From Mesorhizobium terrae (GTDB lineage Bacteria; Pseudomonadota; Alphaproteobacteria; Rhizobiales; Rhizobiaceae): a stretch of DNA of 64,000 nucleotides. The stretch is from assembly GCF_008727715.1 (NCBI RefSeq), contig NZ_CP044218.1:3179501-3243500 (forward strand). Reading direction: 5' to 3'. Each line of letters starts with the position of its first letter. The first letter of the stretch is position 1. Under the pieces are notes generated by a model. That model was not told the DNA's origin. It did no database searches and saw only the letters and a program-made list of their open reading frames with translations. Of this stretch, positions 44,014-51,736 are shown piece by piece. The position numbers and the translations under genes are program-made.

Positions 44014-44927
44014 GCGCCGACCCTTCCGAGGTGGCTGTCATCGACGCTGAGCGCCATATGCAGCCGCACCAGCGCTTCGGAAGCCAGGTGGTCGGTGTGG
44101 TTGACGGTGTAGCTCCAGCCCAGGCGCTTGGCCCAGGCCGCCAGTGTCTCACGGCGGGCGACATAGAGCCTGCGATAGTCCTCGGAAAGCACTTCGGCGC
44201 GACCGGCGATCAGCTTTTCGCCTGTTTCGGGGTCGGTGAATTCCGTGCGGCCCGCATAAGGGAATGTCTCCTCGGCGGGATCGGCCACCTCGACCAGATG
44301 GGCGCGCGCGCCACGCCGGGCCAACCCGTCCAGCCATTCGAACGTCTCCTCGACAGGGTCAAGGAAATCGCTGATCAGCACGACGTCGGCGAAGCGGCGT
44401 ATGCCGGAAAGGTCGGGCCTGGCCGGCAAAACCGCGGCATGGGCAAGGCGCGCGGCGATGCGCTCGGCGCCGTTGCGGTTGGTGAACGGGTCGGTGACGC
44501 CCGGCCAGGCGATGCGTTCGCCGCTGCGCGACAACAGTTCGGCCATGGCGAGTGTCAGGACCAGCGCGCGCGACTGCTTGGACACTTTCGCGCCGGCCGA
44601 TTTGTAGAGCATGGACGGAGACGGGTCGGCCCACAGCCAGACGGTGTGGGCGGCTTCCCACTCGCGGTCGCGCACATAGGTGTGGTCGTCGCGGGCGGAG
44701 CGGCGCCAGTCGATGCGCGCCACCGCCTCGCCCTCGACATAGGGTCGGAACTGCCAGAAATCCTCGCCGATGCCGCGTTTGCGGCGGCCGTGCCAGCCGG
44801 CGATCACCGTGTTGACGATGCGGCGCGCCTCGACCAGCAGATCGGGCACCAGCGATGCGCGCAGGCGGCCCCTTGCCAGCGCGTCATGCGCGGCAACCGG
44901 TGCCTGTGCCTCGCCGATCCTGGCCAT
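44010..44927 (-). CDS. DUF58 domain protein
   Basis: A 305-residue protein of the DUF58 family, which accompanies MoxR ATPases. The diagnostic block is GEDFWQFRPYVEGEAVARIDWRRSAR followed by TYVRDREWEAAHTVWLWADPSPSM, a vWA-like metal-site segment. It was probably a MoxR client/adaptor carrying a vWA fold. No TM helices are visible in this copy. The start is ATG 44927, overlapping the MoxR TGA (TGATG); GTG 44930 is an alternative. The downstream gene overlaps by 4 bp. Confidence 0.92.
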   Translation of the reverse strand: MARIGEAQAPVAAHDALARGRLRASLVPDLLVEARRIVNTVIAGWHGRRKRGIGEDFWQFRPYVEGEAVARIDWRRSARDDHTYVRDREWEAAHTVWLWADPSPSMLYKSAGAKVSKQSRALVLTLAMAELLSRSGERIAWPGVTDPFTNRNGAERIAARLAHAAVLPARPDLSGIRRFADVVLISDFLDPVEETFEWLDGLARRGARAHLVEVADPAEETFPYAGRTEFTDPETGEKLIAGRAEVLSEDYRRLYVARRETLAAWAKRLGWSYTVNHTDHLASEALVRLHMALSVDDSHLGRVGA

Positions 44928-45931
44928 CACAGCCCTTTGGTCAGTTTCGCCACCACGTCGCGCACGCTCATGCCTTCGGCCCGGGCGGCGAAGGTCAGCG
45001 CCATGCGATGTTGCAGCACCGGCTCGGCCAGTGCCTTGACGTCGTCGACCGACGGGGCGAGGCGGCCGTCATAGAGCGCGCGGGCGCGGGCGCAGAGCGT
45101 CAGCGCCTGGCTGGCGCGCGGGCCGGGACCCCAGGCGACATGCTTGTCGGTTTCGGCATTGCCCTGGCCGGGCCGCGCCGAACGCACCAGCTTGAGGATC
45201 GCTTCGACGACGCTCTCGGGCACCGGCATGCGGCGGATCAGCGTCTGGATATCGCGCAACCGGGCGGGATCGAGCATGTTCTGCGGCTTGGCCTCGTCGA
45301 TGCCGGTGGTCTCCAGCAGAATGCGCCGTTCGGCCTCGATCTCGGGATAGAGGATGTCGATCTGCATCAGGAAACGATCGAGCTGCGCCTCGGGCAGCGG
45401 GTAGGTGCCTTCCTGCTCCAGCGGATTTTGCGTGGCGAGCACATGGAAGGGGGCGGGCAGGTCGTGGCGGGCGCCGGCGATGGTGACATGGTATTCCTGC
45501 ATCGACTGCAACAGCGCCGACTGCGTGCGCGGGCTGGCGCGGTTGATCTCGTCCGCCATCAGGAGCTGAGCGAAGATCGGTCCGCGGATGAAGCGGAACG
45601 AGCGCTTGCCGCTTTCGTCCTGCTCCATCACCTCCGAGCCCAGGATATCGGACGGCATCAGGTCGGGCGTGAACTGGATGCGGCGGGCATCGAGGCCGAG
45701 CACCACGCCCAGCGTCTCCACCAGCTTGGTCTTGGCCAGGCCCGGCACGCCGACCAGCAGCGCGTGGCCGCCGGCCAGAAGCGCCACCAGGGCGCGTTCG
45801 ATCACGCTTTCCTGGCCGAAGATGACGCGGCCGACGCCGTCGCGCACCCGCGAGATGTCGGCCAGCGCCTTTTCGGCGGCGGCGATCATCTCTTTCTCGT
45901 CGATCGGGCTTTCCTTGACCATCACGCTCAT
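44927..45931 (-). CDS. MoxR-family AAA+ ATPase
   Basis: A 334-residue MoxR ATPase. Walker A GVPGLAKTK near residue 56, MoxR-specific RIQFTPDLMPSDILGSEV, Walker B LLMADEINRASPRTQSALL, sensor-1 LATQNPLEQEGTYPLPEAQLDRFLM, and C-terminal lid helices. It acts as a chaperone-like ATPase activating vWA-containing partners, here DUF58 and the BatA/DUF4159 protein downstream. The start at ATG 45931 fits the family N-terminus and has AAGGA about 10 nt upstream; the frame open further upstream reads antisense to the DUF1285 gene. First gene of a four-gene operon, divergent from DUF1285. Confidence 0.94.
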   Translation of the reverse strand: MSVMVKESPIDEKEMIAAAEKALADISRVRDGVGRVIFGQESVIERALVALLAGGHALLVGVPGLAKTKLVETLGVVLGLDARRIQFTPDLMPSDILGSEVMEQDESGKRSFRFIRGPIFAQLLMADEINRASPRTQSALLQSMQEYHVTIAGARHDLPAPFHVLATQNPLEQEGTYPLPEAQLDRFLMQIDILYPEIEAERRILLETTGIDEAKPQNMLDPARLRDIQTLIRRMPVPESVVEAILKLVRSARPGQGNAETDKHVAWGPGPRASQALTLCARARALYDGRLAPSVDDVKALAEPVLQHRMALTFAARAEGMSVRDVVAKLTKGL

Positions 45932-46078
45932 CAGGCATCGATCCTTGTCGTTGAGGACGCCGGCCCGCATCATATGCGCGTTCATCGTACGGCGATTCGG
46001 CCTTCGCCGGGCTCTGACCCCGAGCTTATTTGACCGTGTATAGCTGACAAGCGCAACAACAGTGACTATTTCGTGACG

Positions 46079-46708
46079 ATGACCGCAACCTCCGGACAAG
46101 CACCCGACAGCATGACCGCCGCCGCCGACGCGCGCGGGCTGGAGGCGCTGGTGGCGCGTGCCGCCCGTGCCGGCAAGGGCCTGCCGCCGGTCGAACGCTG
46201 GAACCCGCCCTTCTGCGGCGACATCGACATGGAAATCCGCCAGGACGGCACCTGGTTCTATCTCGGCACGCCCATCGGCCGCATGCCGCTGGTGCAACTT
46301 TTTTCGACCGTGCTGCGGCAGGACGAAGACGGCAGGACCTATCTGGTCACGCCGGTGGAGCGGGTCGGCATCCGTGTGGTCGACGCGCCCTTCGTCGCCG
46401 TCGAGGTGGATGTCTCGGCCGGGGACGGGGAGCAGGTCATCACTTTCCGCACCAATGTCGGCGACGTGGTCGAGGTCGGGCCGGCCAACCCGCTGCGCTT
46501 CGTCGACGAGGCCGAGACCGGCGGGTTGAAACCCTATGTGCTGGTGCGCGGCCGGCTCGAGGCGCTGGTGGCGCGGCCGGTGATGTACGAACTGGTCGGC
46601 CATGGCGAGGAGATCGACGTCGGCGGCGTGGCGATGTTCGCCTTGCGGTCGAATGGCGAGGTCTACCCGGTCATGCCGGCGATCCGGCTTGCGGAACTGA
46701 GCGCCTGA
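46079..46708 (+). CDS. DUF1285 protein
   Basis: A 209-residue cytoplasmic protein of the DUF1285 family: PPVERWNPPFCGDIDMEIRQDGTWFYLGTPIGR near residue 42 and LVTPVERVGIRVVDAPFVAVEVD are characteristic. Structures of this family show a two-domain beta-rich fold, function unknown. The start is ATG 46079; a GTG two codons upstream or the Met at 46112 are alternatives because no clear ribosome site is present. It overlaps the NUDIX gene by one base (TGATG) and heads the DUF1285-NUDIX-cca operon. Confidence 0.88.
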   Translation: MTATSGQAPDSMTAAADARGLEALVARAARAGKGLPPVERWNPPFCGDIDMEIRQDGTWFYLGTPIGRMPLVQLFSTVLRQDEDGRTYLVTPVERVGIRVVDAPFVAVEVDVSAGDGEQVITFRTNVGDVVEVGPANPLRFVDEAETGGLKPYVLVRGRLEALVARPVMYELVGHGEEIDVGGVAMFALRSNGEVYPVMPAIRLAELSA

Positions 46709-47343
46709 TGGACCAATCGTTGCCTCCTTTGTTCTCGGCTGCCGATTTCCGCATGCGCGCTGCGCGGGAAGAGAATTTCCTGGTGCATCCCGACGAGGAT
46801 GGCGACCATCGTTTCAACCCCGGCCATCCGCGCCTGAAACGCAGCGAGCCGCTGCGCGACGCCGCCGTGCTGATCCCGGTCATCGACCGGGGCACTGAAG
46901 CCACCGTTCTGTTGACCAAGCGCGCTGAAACGCTACGCAGCCACACCGGCCAGGTCGCCTTTCCGGGCGGGCGGATCGACGACGACGACCATTCCCCTGA
47001 ATTCGCCGCCTTGCGCGAAACCCACGAGGAGATCGGGCTCGACCGCCGCTTCATCGACATTGTCGGACGCATGCCGGACTATGTCTCCGGCAGCGGCTAC
47101 CGCATCGCGCCGGTGCTTTCTGTGGTGCGGCCGGGTTTTTCGCTGACCTTGAACCATGACGAGGTCGACGCCGCCTTCGAGGTGCCGCTCAGCTTTCTGA
47201 TGGACCCGACCAACCACCGCCGCGACAGCCGCTTCTGGAACGACCTCGAATGGTTCTTCTACGAGATGCCGTATGACGGCCAACGCATCTGGGGCGTGAC
47301 GGCCGGCATTATCCGCACGCTCTATGAAAGGCTCTACGCGTGA
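46708..47343 (+). CDS. NUDIX hydrolase, CoA pyrophosphatase-like
   Basis: A 211-residue NUDIX enzyme. The CoA-pyrophosphatase (UPF0035/NudL-like) box LLTKRAETLRSHTGQVAFPGGR precedes the NUDIX signature GGRIDDDDHSPEFAALRETHEEIGL-like, whose REXXEE catalytic part is AALRETHEEIG. Likely cleaves CoA or a similar nucleotide to phosphopantetheine and a 3',5'-ADP. The ATG overlaps DUF1285's stop by one base, and the cca GTG overlaps this gene's stop, so the three genes form one coupled operon. Confidence 0.92.
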   Translation: MDQSLPPLFSAADFRMRAAREENFLVHPDEDGDHRFNPGHPRLKRSEPLRDAAVLIPVIDRGTEATVLLTKRAETLRSHTGQVAFPGGRIDDDDHSPEFAALRETHEEIGLDRRFIDIVGRMPDYVSGSGYRIAPVLSVVRPGFSLTLNHDEVDAAFEVPLSFLMDPTNHRRDSRFWNDLEWFFYEMPYDGQRIWGVTAGIIRTLYERLYA

Positions 47344-48611
47344 CGGATAGCGTCTCCATCGCCGACAAGGCCGACTGGCTCGCCGACAAGAACCTCAAGC
47401 GCCTTTTGGCCGCTCTGTCGGAAGCGGGCGAAGAGGCGCGCATCGCCGGCGGCGCGGTGCGCAACGCGCTGATCGGCGAACCGGTGGCCGATATCGACAT
47501 CGCCACCACAAATCGCCCCGAGGAGACGATGCGGCGTGCGCGGGCCGCCGGGTTCAAGGCGGTGCCGACCGGCATCGAACACGGCACCATCACCGTGGTG
47601 ATTGCCGGCAAGGGTTACGAGGTGACGACGCTGAGGGCCGATGTCGAGACCGACGGCCGCCATGCGAAAGTGTCGTTCGGCCGCGACTGGAAGGCGGATG
47701 CGGAGCGACGCGACTTCTCCATCAACGCGCTTTACGCGAAGGCAGACGGCACCGTGGTCGATCTGGTCGGCGGCATCGCCGACATCGCCGCAAGACGCCT
47801 GCGCTTCATCGGCGATGCCGAAAAGCGTATCCGCGAGGACTATCTGCGCATCCTGCGCTTTTTCCGGTTTTTCGCCTGGTATGGGGCAGGGCGTCCCGAC
47901 GCGGACGGCCTGAAAGCCTGCGCGCGGCTGAAAGAGGGCCTCGACCGGCTCTCGGCGGAGCGTGTCTGGGCGGAACTGAAGAAGCTGCTGTCGGCGCCCG
48001 ACCCGTCACGGGCCTTGCTGTGGATGCGACAGGCCGGCGTGTTGTCGCGCGTGCTGCCGGAAAGCGAGAAATGGGGCATCGACGCCGTCCATGGGCTGAT
48101 CGCGGCGGAACGCGATCTCGGCTGGCCGGCGCAGCCGCTCTTGCGGTTGGCGGCCATGGTGCCGCCGGACGCGGCCAGGATGAAGGCGATGGCGGAACGG
48201 CTGCGGTTTTCGTCCGACGAGGCGAACCGCCTGCAGCGCTGGGCGCTGACGCCGGCCATCGAGGCGAAGACGACCGAAGGCATGCTCGCCAAGACCCTTT
48301 ATCTCGGTGACCGCCAGGCGGTCGTCGACCGGCTGAAATTGTCGCTGTCGGCGGCGCGTGCCCGTGTCGCCACCGACGATGCGGCACTGACCGAGGCCGG
48401 CGGCTATGCGCGTCTGCTTGCCTTCGCGGAGAAATGGGAAAAGCCGGCTTTTCCGGTCAAGAGCGCCGATATGTCGGCGCTTGGCCTGTCGCCGGGCCCG
48501 AAATTCGGAGCGTTGCTGAAAACGCTGGAGACGGAATGGGTGGAGAAGGGCTTCCAGCCAGACCGCGGCGCGCTGCTCGAACGCGCCGCCGAAATACTCA
48601 ACAAGTCCTGA
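47340..48611 (+). CDS. cca: CCA tRNA nucleotidyltransferase / poly(A) polymerase family
   Basis: A 423-residue class II nucleotidyltransferase. Catalytic head: RIAGGAVRNALIGEPVADIDIAT with the DxD pair near residue 53; second template block KADAERRDFSINALYA; neck/body GDAEKRIREDYLRILRFFRFFA with the amino-acid-template residues. Adds CCA to tRNA 3' ends, though in alphaproteobacteria homologues may only add part. GTG start overlapping the NUDIX stop (GTGA). The stop is directly followed by the stop of the convergent DUF1059 gene. Confidence 0.93.
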   Translation: MTDSVSIADKADWLADKNLKRLLAALSEAGEEARIAGGAVRNALIGEPVADIDIATTNRPEETMRRARAAGFKAVPTGIEHGTITVVIAGKGYEVTTLRADVETDGRHAKVSFGRDWKADAERRDFSINALYAKADGTVVDLVGGIADIAARRLRFIGDAEKRIREDYLRILRFFRFFAWYGAGRPDADGLKACARLKEGLDRLSAERVWAELKKLLSAPDPSRALLWMRQAGVLSRVLPESEKWGIDAVHGLIAAERDLGWPAQPLLRLAAMVPPDAARMKAMAERLRFSSDEANRLQRWALTPAIEAKTTEGMLAKTLYLGDRQAVVDRLKLSLSAARARVATDDAALTEAGGYARLLAFAEKWEKPAFPVKSADMSALGLSPGPKFGALLKTLETEWVEKGFQPDRGALLERAAEILNKS

Positions 48612-48797
48612 TCAAGCCGCGTCGCGGACCTTTTCGATGCGCGAGCGGATGGCCTCGACCATGGTCTCGCGGATGATCGTCTCGCCATGGGTTTCGCGCA
48701 TATGCTCGACCGCGCGGCGCATGACTTCCGCTTCCTCCTCGGCGCGGGTGTGCCAGTCGCAGCCGGGGACGAGCGAGCCGCAGTGAAATTCCTTCAT
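48612..48797 (-). CDS. DUF1059-family small protein
   Basis: A 61-residue cytoplasmic protein: MKEFHCGSLVPGCDWHTRAE then EEEAEVMRRAVEHMRETHGE. The Cys/His set (CGSLVPGC...H...H) could bind a metal, as is typical of DUF1059. Start ATG 48797 with AGGAGG ribosome site 6 nt upstream; the longer frame is not used. It lies convergent to cca with no gap, and upstream of hemF on the same strand after a 145-bp gap. Function unknown. Confidence 0.87.
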   Translation of the reverse strand: MKEFHCGSLVPGCDWHTRAEEEAEVMRRAVEHMRETHGETIIRETMVEAIRSRIEKVRDAA

Positions 48798-48942
48798 CGG
48801 AGTCCTCCTTTCCTCGTCGTCGGAACGGTTAGCATAACACGCCGCCGCCGCTTTGGTTGCCTCGAAAATGGCCGTCGCGGCCGTCACTTGCCCCCGCGAA
48901 GCCTGGGCGAATTAGCCGGAGCGGCGGCAAGTTCCTGTCAAA

Positions 48943-49857
48943 TCAGGGCCATTTCGCCTGCGGCGGCAGGCTGGACAGGATCGAATTGACGTTGCCGCCG
49001 GTCTTCAGGCCGAACAGCGTGCCGCGATCGTAGAGCAGGTTGAACTCGGCATAGCGTCCGCGCCGGATCAACTGCTCCTCGCGGTCGCCGTCGGTCCAGT
49101 TGTCGTTGAAGTTGCCGCGCAACAGATGCTGATAAACGACCAGGAAGGCCCGGCCGACGTCCTGCGCGAAATTGAAGTCCGCCTCCCAGCCGCCTTTCTC
49201 CTGCGGCGACTGCTGCCAGTCGAAGAAGATGCCGCCGATGCCGCGCGCCTCGTTGCGGTGCGGCAGGAAGAAATAGTCGTCGCACCAGGTCTTGAAGCGG
49301 GGGTAATCGGCCACCGCCGCGTTCTTCTCGCAGGCGAACTGCATGGCGCGGTGGAAGCAGGCCGTGTCGGGATCGTCCTGGGTGCGGCGGCGGTCGAGCA
49401 CGGGTGTCAGGTCGGCGCCGCCGCCGAACCAGTGCCTGGAGGTGACCACCATGCGCGTGTTCATATGCACGGCCGGCACGTTCGGGTTCCAGGGGTGGGC
49501 GATCAGCGAGATGCCGCTTGCCCAGAAACTCGGGTCTTCCTCGGCTCCGGGTATCTGCTTGCGGAACTCGGGCGAGAACTCGCCATGGACGGTGGATGTG
49601 TGCACACCCACCTTCTCGAAGACGCGGCCATGCATCATCGACATGGTGCCGCCGCCGCCCTTGCCGTCCTCGCGCAGCCACGGCGTCCGCTCGAAGCGGC
49701 CGGGCGCCCAGGAAGCCTGCGGGCCGGTCAATTCGTCCTCGATCGCCTCGAAGGCGGTGCAGATGCGGTCGCGCAGTTCCTCGAACCAGGCGCGGGCGCG
49801 CTGCTTCTTGTCTTCGATGTCGGCGGGCAGACCAGCCGGTATTTCGGGTCGTTCCAA
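48943..49857 (-). CDS. hemF: Coproporphyrinogen III oxidase, oxygen-dependent
   Basis: Oxidative decarboxylation of coproporphyrinogen III to protoporphyrinogen IX in haem synthesis; 304 residues as usual for alphaproteobacterial HemF. Diagnostic segments: [57 protein letters not shown], and the C-terminal [23 protein letters not shown]. The start is TTG 49857: GGAGA lies 6 nt upstream and the protein opens [11 protein letters not shown] as in relatives. A TTG 12 codons earlier lacks a ribosome site. Divergent from the small gene at 49958. Confidence 0.95.
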   Translation of the reverse strand: MERPEIPAGLPADIEDKKQRARAWFEELRDRICTAFEAIEDELTGPQASWAPGRFERTPWLREDGKGGGGTMSMMHGRVFEKVGVHTSTVHGEFSPEFRKQIPGAEEDPSFWASGISLIAHPWNPNVPAVHMNTRMVVTSRHWFGGGADLTPVLDRRRTQDDPDTACFHRAMQFACEKNAAVADYPRFKTWCDDYFFLPHRNEARGIGGIFFDWQQSPQEKGGWEADFNFAQDVGRAFLVVYQHLLRGNFNDNWTDGDREEQLIRRGRYAEFNLLYDRGTLFGLKTGGNVNSILSSLPPQAKWP

Positions 49858-49957
49858 GTGCCGTCTCCGGGCGCGGGCATCTTTGCCCGACAAATGACTC
49901 GTCTTTTTCGGGCGCGATCCCTAATCTTCTCAGAAGTTGGGTCAAGGAGTTCTTTTT

Positions 49958-50209
49958 GTGCGTACTCCCGCAAGACCACCGCTGGATGGCCTCAAGAAGA
50001 GGCTGGACCGTGCCCGCGCCGAGGCCACGCCACGTGACGGCTTCCTGCGCGAAACCTTTGTGTTGCCGCGTTCCGACGCCCGATTGAAGGCAAAGGAGTG
50101 GTTCGAGCGGTGGCCCAAACAGGCCTATTGGACGACCATCGAAAGCTGGTTCGAACGGCCGGGCGACGTCATCGAATTCACCATTCGCAGGCTGCCGGTC
50201 GCCGATTGA
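49958..50209 (+). CDS. Conserved small protein, function unknown
   Basis: An 83-residue basic, soluble protein, starting at GTG 49958 with AAGGAG 8 nt upstream. Contains PPLDGLKKRLDRARAEATPRDGF, FVLPRSDARLKAKEWFERWP and TIESWFERPGDVIEFTIRRL. The aromatic/charged C-terminal half looks like a small compact domain. Divergent from hemF. I do not recognise it; its conservation in this position in rhizobia is from memory only. Confidence 0.7.
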   Translation: MRTPARPPLDGLKKRLDRARAEATPRDGFLRETFVLPRSDARLKAKEWFERWPKQAYWTTIESWFERPGDVIEFTIRRLPVAD

Positions 50210-50250
50210 CCCGGCGCGGCGGCCCAAAGCGCCTCCGTCCCTCGCACCCC

Positions 50251-50281
50251 TTGACTTCAAGTTAGCTTGAACTTGTAGAGA
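50251..50281 (+). promoter_or_regulatory. MerR-family-type promoter with operator palindrome
   Basis: TTGACT (50251-50256), exactly 19 bp, then TAGAGA (50276-50281). Within the spacer TTCAAG-TTAG-CTTGAA (50256-50271) is a perfect 6-bp palindrome very close to the SoxR-type TCAAGTTAACTTGA. A 19-bp spacer with centred dyad is the hallmark of promoters activated by MerR-family proteins. Confidence 0.7.
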
Positions 50282-50296
50282 GATTGTCTTCGACGG

Positions 50297-50416
50297 ATGA
50301 GCGAAGGCGAAAAACGATGTGCGTATCAGGCTTGGCGGTTTCGGCGAGCCATCTTGGAAAAGACGGACGGCGTGCTGTCTTCAGTGCTCCGACGGAGACG
50401 GAGGGCGTCGGAATAG
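50297..50416 (+). CDS. Possible 39-codon ORF under the MerR-type promoter
   Basis: Begins at ATG 50297, about 15 nt after the promoter's -10, and encodes a very basic peptide (MSEGEKRCAYQAWRFRRAIL, ending SVLRRRRRASE). No good Shine-Dalgarno. It stops 5 bp before the trmL stop on the other strand. It may be a remnant of a MerR-controlled gene or not coding at all. Confidence 0.3.
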   Translation: MSEGEKRCAYQAWRFRRAILEKTDGVLSSVLRRRRRASE

Positions 50417-50421
50417 AGGCG

Positions 50422-50880
50422 CTAAGCCAGCTGCCGCAAGGCCTCGCCAGCCACCATGGCCACCGAAAGCGCCACGTTGAGGCTGCGGGCGCCGGCCTGC
50501 ATGGGGATGAGCAGACGCGCGTCGGCGGCATCGTGGACAGTGTCCGGCACGCCGGCGGATTCGCGCCCGAACAGGATGACGTCGCCCTCGGCGAAGGCGA
50601 AATCCGTATAGGGCACAGCCGCTTTGGTCGACAAAAGCAGCAGCCGGCGGCCCTCGCTGCGACGCCACTCCTCGAAGCGAGGCCAATCGACATGGCGGGT
50701 GAGCACCGCCATTTCGAGATAATCCATGCCGGCGCGCCTGAGGTTGCGGTCGGAGAGGTCGAAGCCGGCCGGCTCGATGACGTCGACGGCAAGACCCGTG
50801 CAGGCGGCGAAGCGCAGAATTGTCCCGGTATTGCCGGCAATATCCGGCTGGTAGAGGGCGATGCGCAGACCGTGCTTCAT
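50422..50880 (-). CDS. trmL: tRNA (cytidine(34)-2'-O)-methyltransferase
   Basis: A 152-residue SPOUT methyltransferase that 2'-O-methylates the wobble nucleotide of tRNA-Leu. Motif 1 LYQPDIAGNTGTILRFAACTG, motif 2 GDVILFGRESAGVPD, motif 3 with the trefoil knot LLIPMQAGARSLNVALSVAMVAGEALRQ. TrmL is a minimal single-domain SPOUT enzyme acting as a dimer. The start at ATG 50880 fits the family N-terminus; the frame open further upstream carries no family sequence. Confidence 0.93.
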   Translation of the reverse strand: MKHGLRIALYQPDIAGNTGTILRFAACTGLAVDVIEPAGFDLSDRNLRRAGMDYLEMAVLTRHVDWPRFEEWRRSEGRRLLLLSTKAAVPYTDFAFAEGDVILFGRESAGVPDTVHDAADARLLIPMQAGARSLNVALSVAMVAGEALRQLA

Positions 50881-51307
50881 TTCGGCGTCTTCTGGATGCG
50901 TGGCAGATCGGCCACAGATGGTTCCTGGTTTCGGCGATTGCTCGACTGGCATCTGGTCATTTTTTGCGAATGCGTGTATCAGGCCGGCATTGTCAACTCG
51001 AACCGACGGAGGCGTTCATGGAAACCATCCTGACCATGTGTATCACACGCCTTCTGGCGTGGGGCGTATGCCCGACGGCTGGCTCGGTTCGACGTTTCTC
51101 CTAGCACTCTAGGCTCCATCGCACCGATCCCAGCCGGACCTCTCTTCCGGCCATCAAGGGAATCCTGCGATGTTTTTACCCAAGACCCGGGGGCTGTACG
51201 CCCCGTCTGACCGCGTTCAGTTCCAACCGTTTTTCACCACCGGCATGCCTTTTGCCGATGGGTCCAATCCATCTTTCAACCTGTTCTTTTCACTGGAGGA
51301 CGGACCG
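50881..51307 (+). other. 427-bp stretch between trmL and the ABC region with a possible leader ORF
   Basis: No recognisable gene. A 28-codon frame starts at ATG 51018 with GGAGG 5 nt upstream and ends at 51104 (ILTMCITRLLAWGVCP within). Inside it are two small hairpins, CACGCC-TTCT-GGCGTG and GGGC-GTAT-GCCC. A second frame opens at ATG 51170, with AAGGGA upstream, in phase with the gene at 51308. Possibly a regulatory leader for the downstream genes. Confidence 0.4.
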
Positions 51308-51694
51308 ATGTTCGATCCCTGTAAGACACCGGGCTCACGCAGCCTGCACGAACGCAAACTGGCAAGCTGGGCGCTGCTGGTCGGCGAAACCCACTCGTCG
51401 GCGTCGCATGCCGAGATGCGGCGTCGGCCGCATCGCGGCATGCTGCCGGATGTCGACTTCTCCATGGCCGTTCCGGCTCCCCGCCGACCGTCGCTGGTGC
51501 GCCGCTTCATCGGCCTGTTCAAGCCGCGCTTGGTGAAGACGGATGTTCCGGCCTCGGCCTCTCAGGAGGGAGAGCGCGGGCCTGTAGGCGAGGGCCTTGC
51601 CGCTTCCCGTCCAGGCAGCAAGCATGCGAGCCAGCCGGCTGCCCGGCAGGCCGAAGAGAAGAGTGATGCAACCGCATGGGCGCGCGCGGCTTAA
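51308..51694 (+). CDS. Conserved hypothetical protein before the ABC exporters
   Basis: A 128-residue protein from ATG 51308 (GGAGG 9 nt upstream); an in-phase ATG at 51170 would add 46 residues. Residues 10-60 (SLHERKLASWALLVGETHSS... RRRPHRGMLPDVDFSM) are followed by a short amphipathic helix (LVRRFIGLFKPRLV) and a Ser/Ala-rich, charged tail that looks disordered. No signal peptide or TM. It precedes the first ABC exporter by 42 bp. Not recognised. Confidence 0.55.
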   Translation: MFDPCKTPGSRSLHERKLASWALLVGETHSSASHAEMRRRPHRGMLPDVDFSMAVPAPRRPSLVRRFIGLFKPRLVKTDVPASASQEGERGPVGEGLAASRPGSKHASQPAARQAEEKSDATAWARAA

Positions 51695-51736
51695 AGCTGC
51701 GCGCGCCTCCCAATTTTTCATTTAGAGTACGAAACG

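Noticed and set aside
50284..51033. 249-codon plus-strand frame covering trmL
   Set aside because: Antisense to trmL, and its protein lacks any family resemblance.
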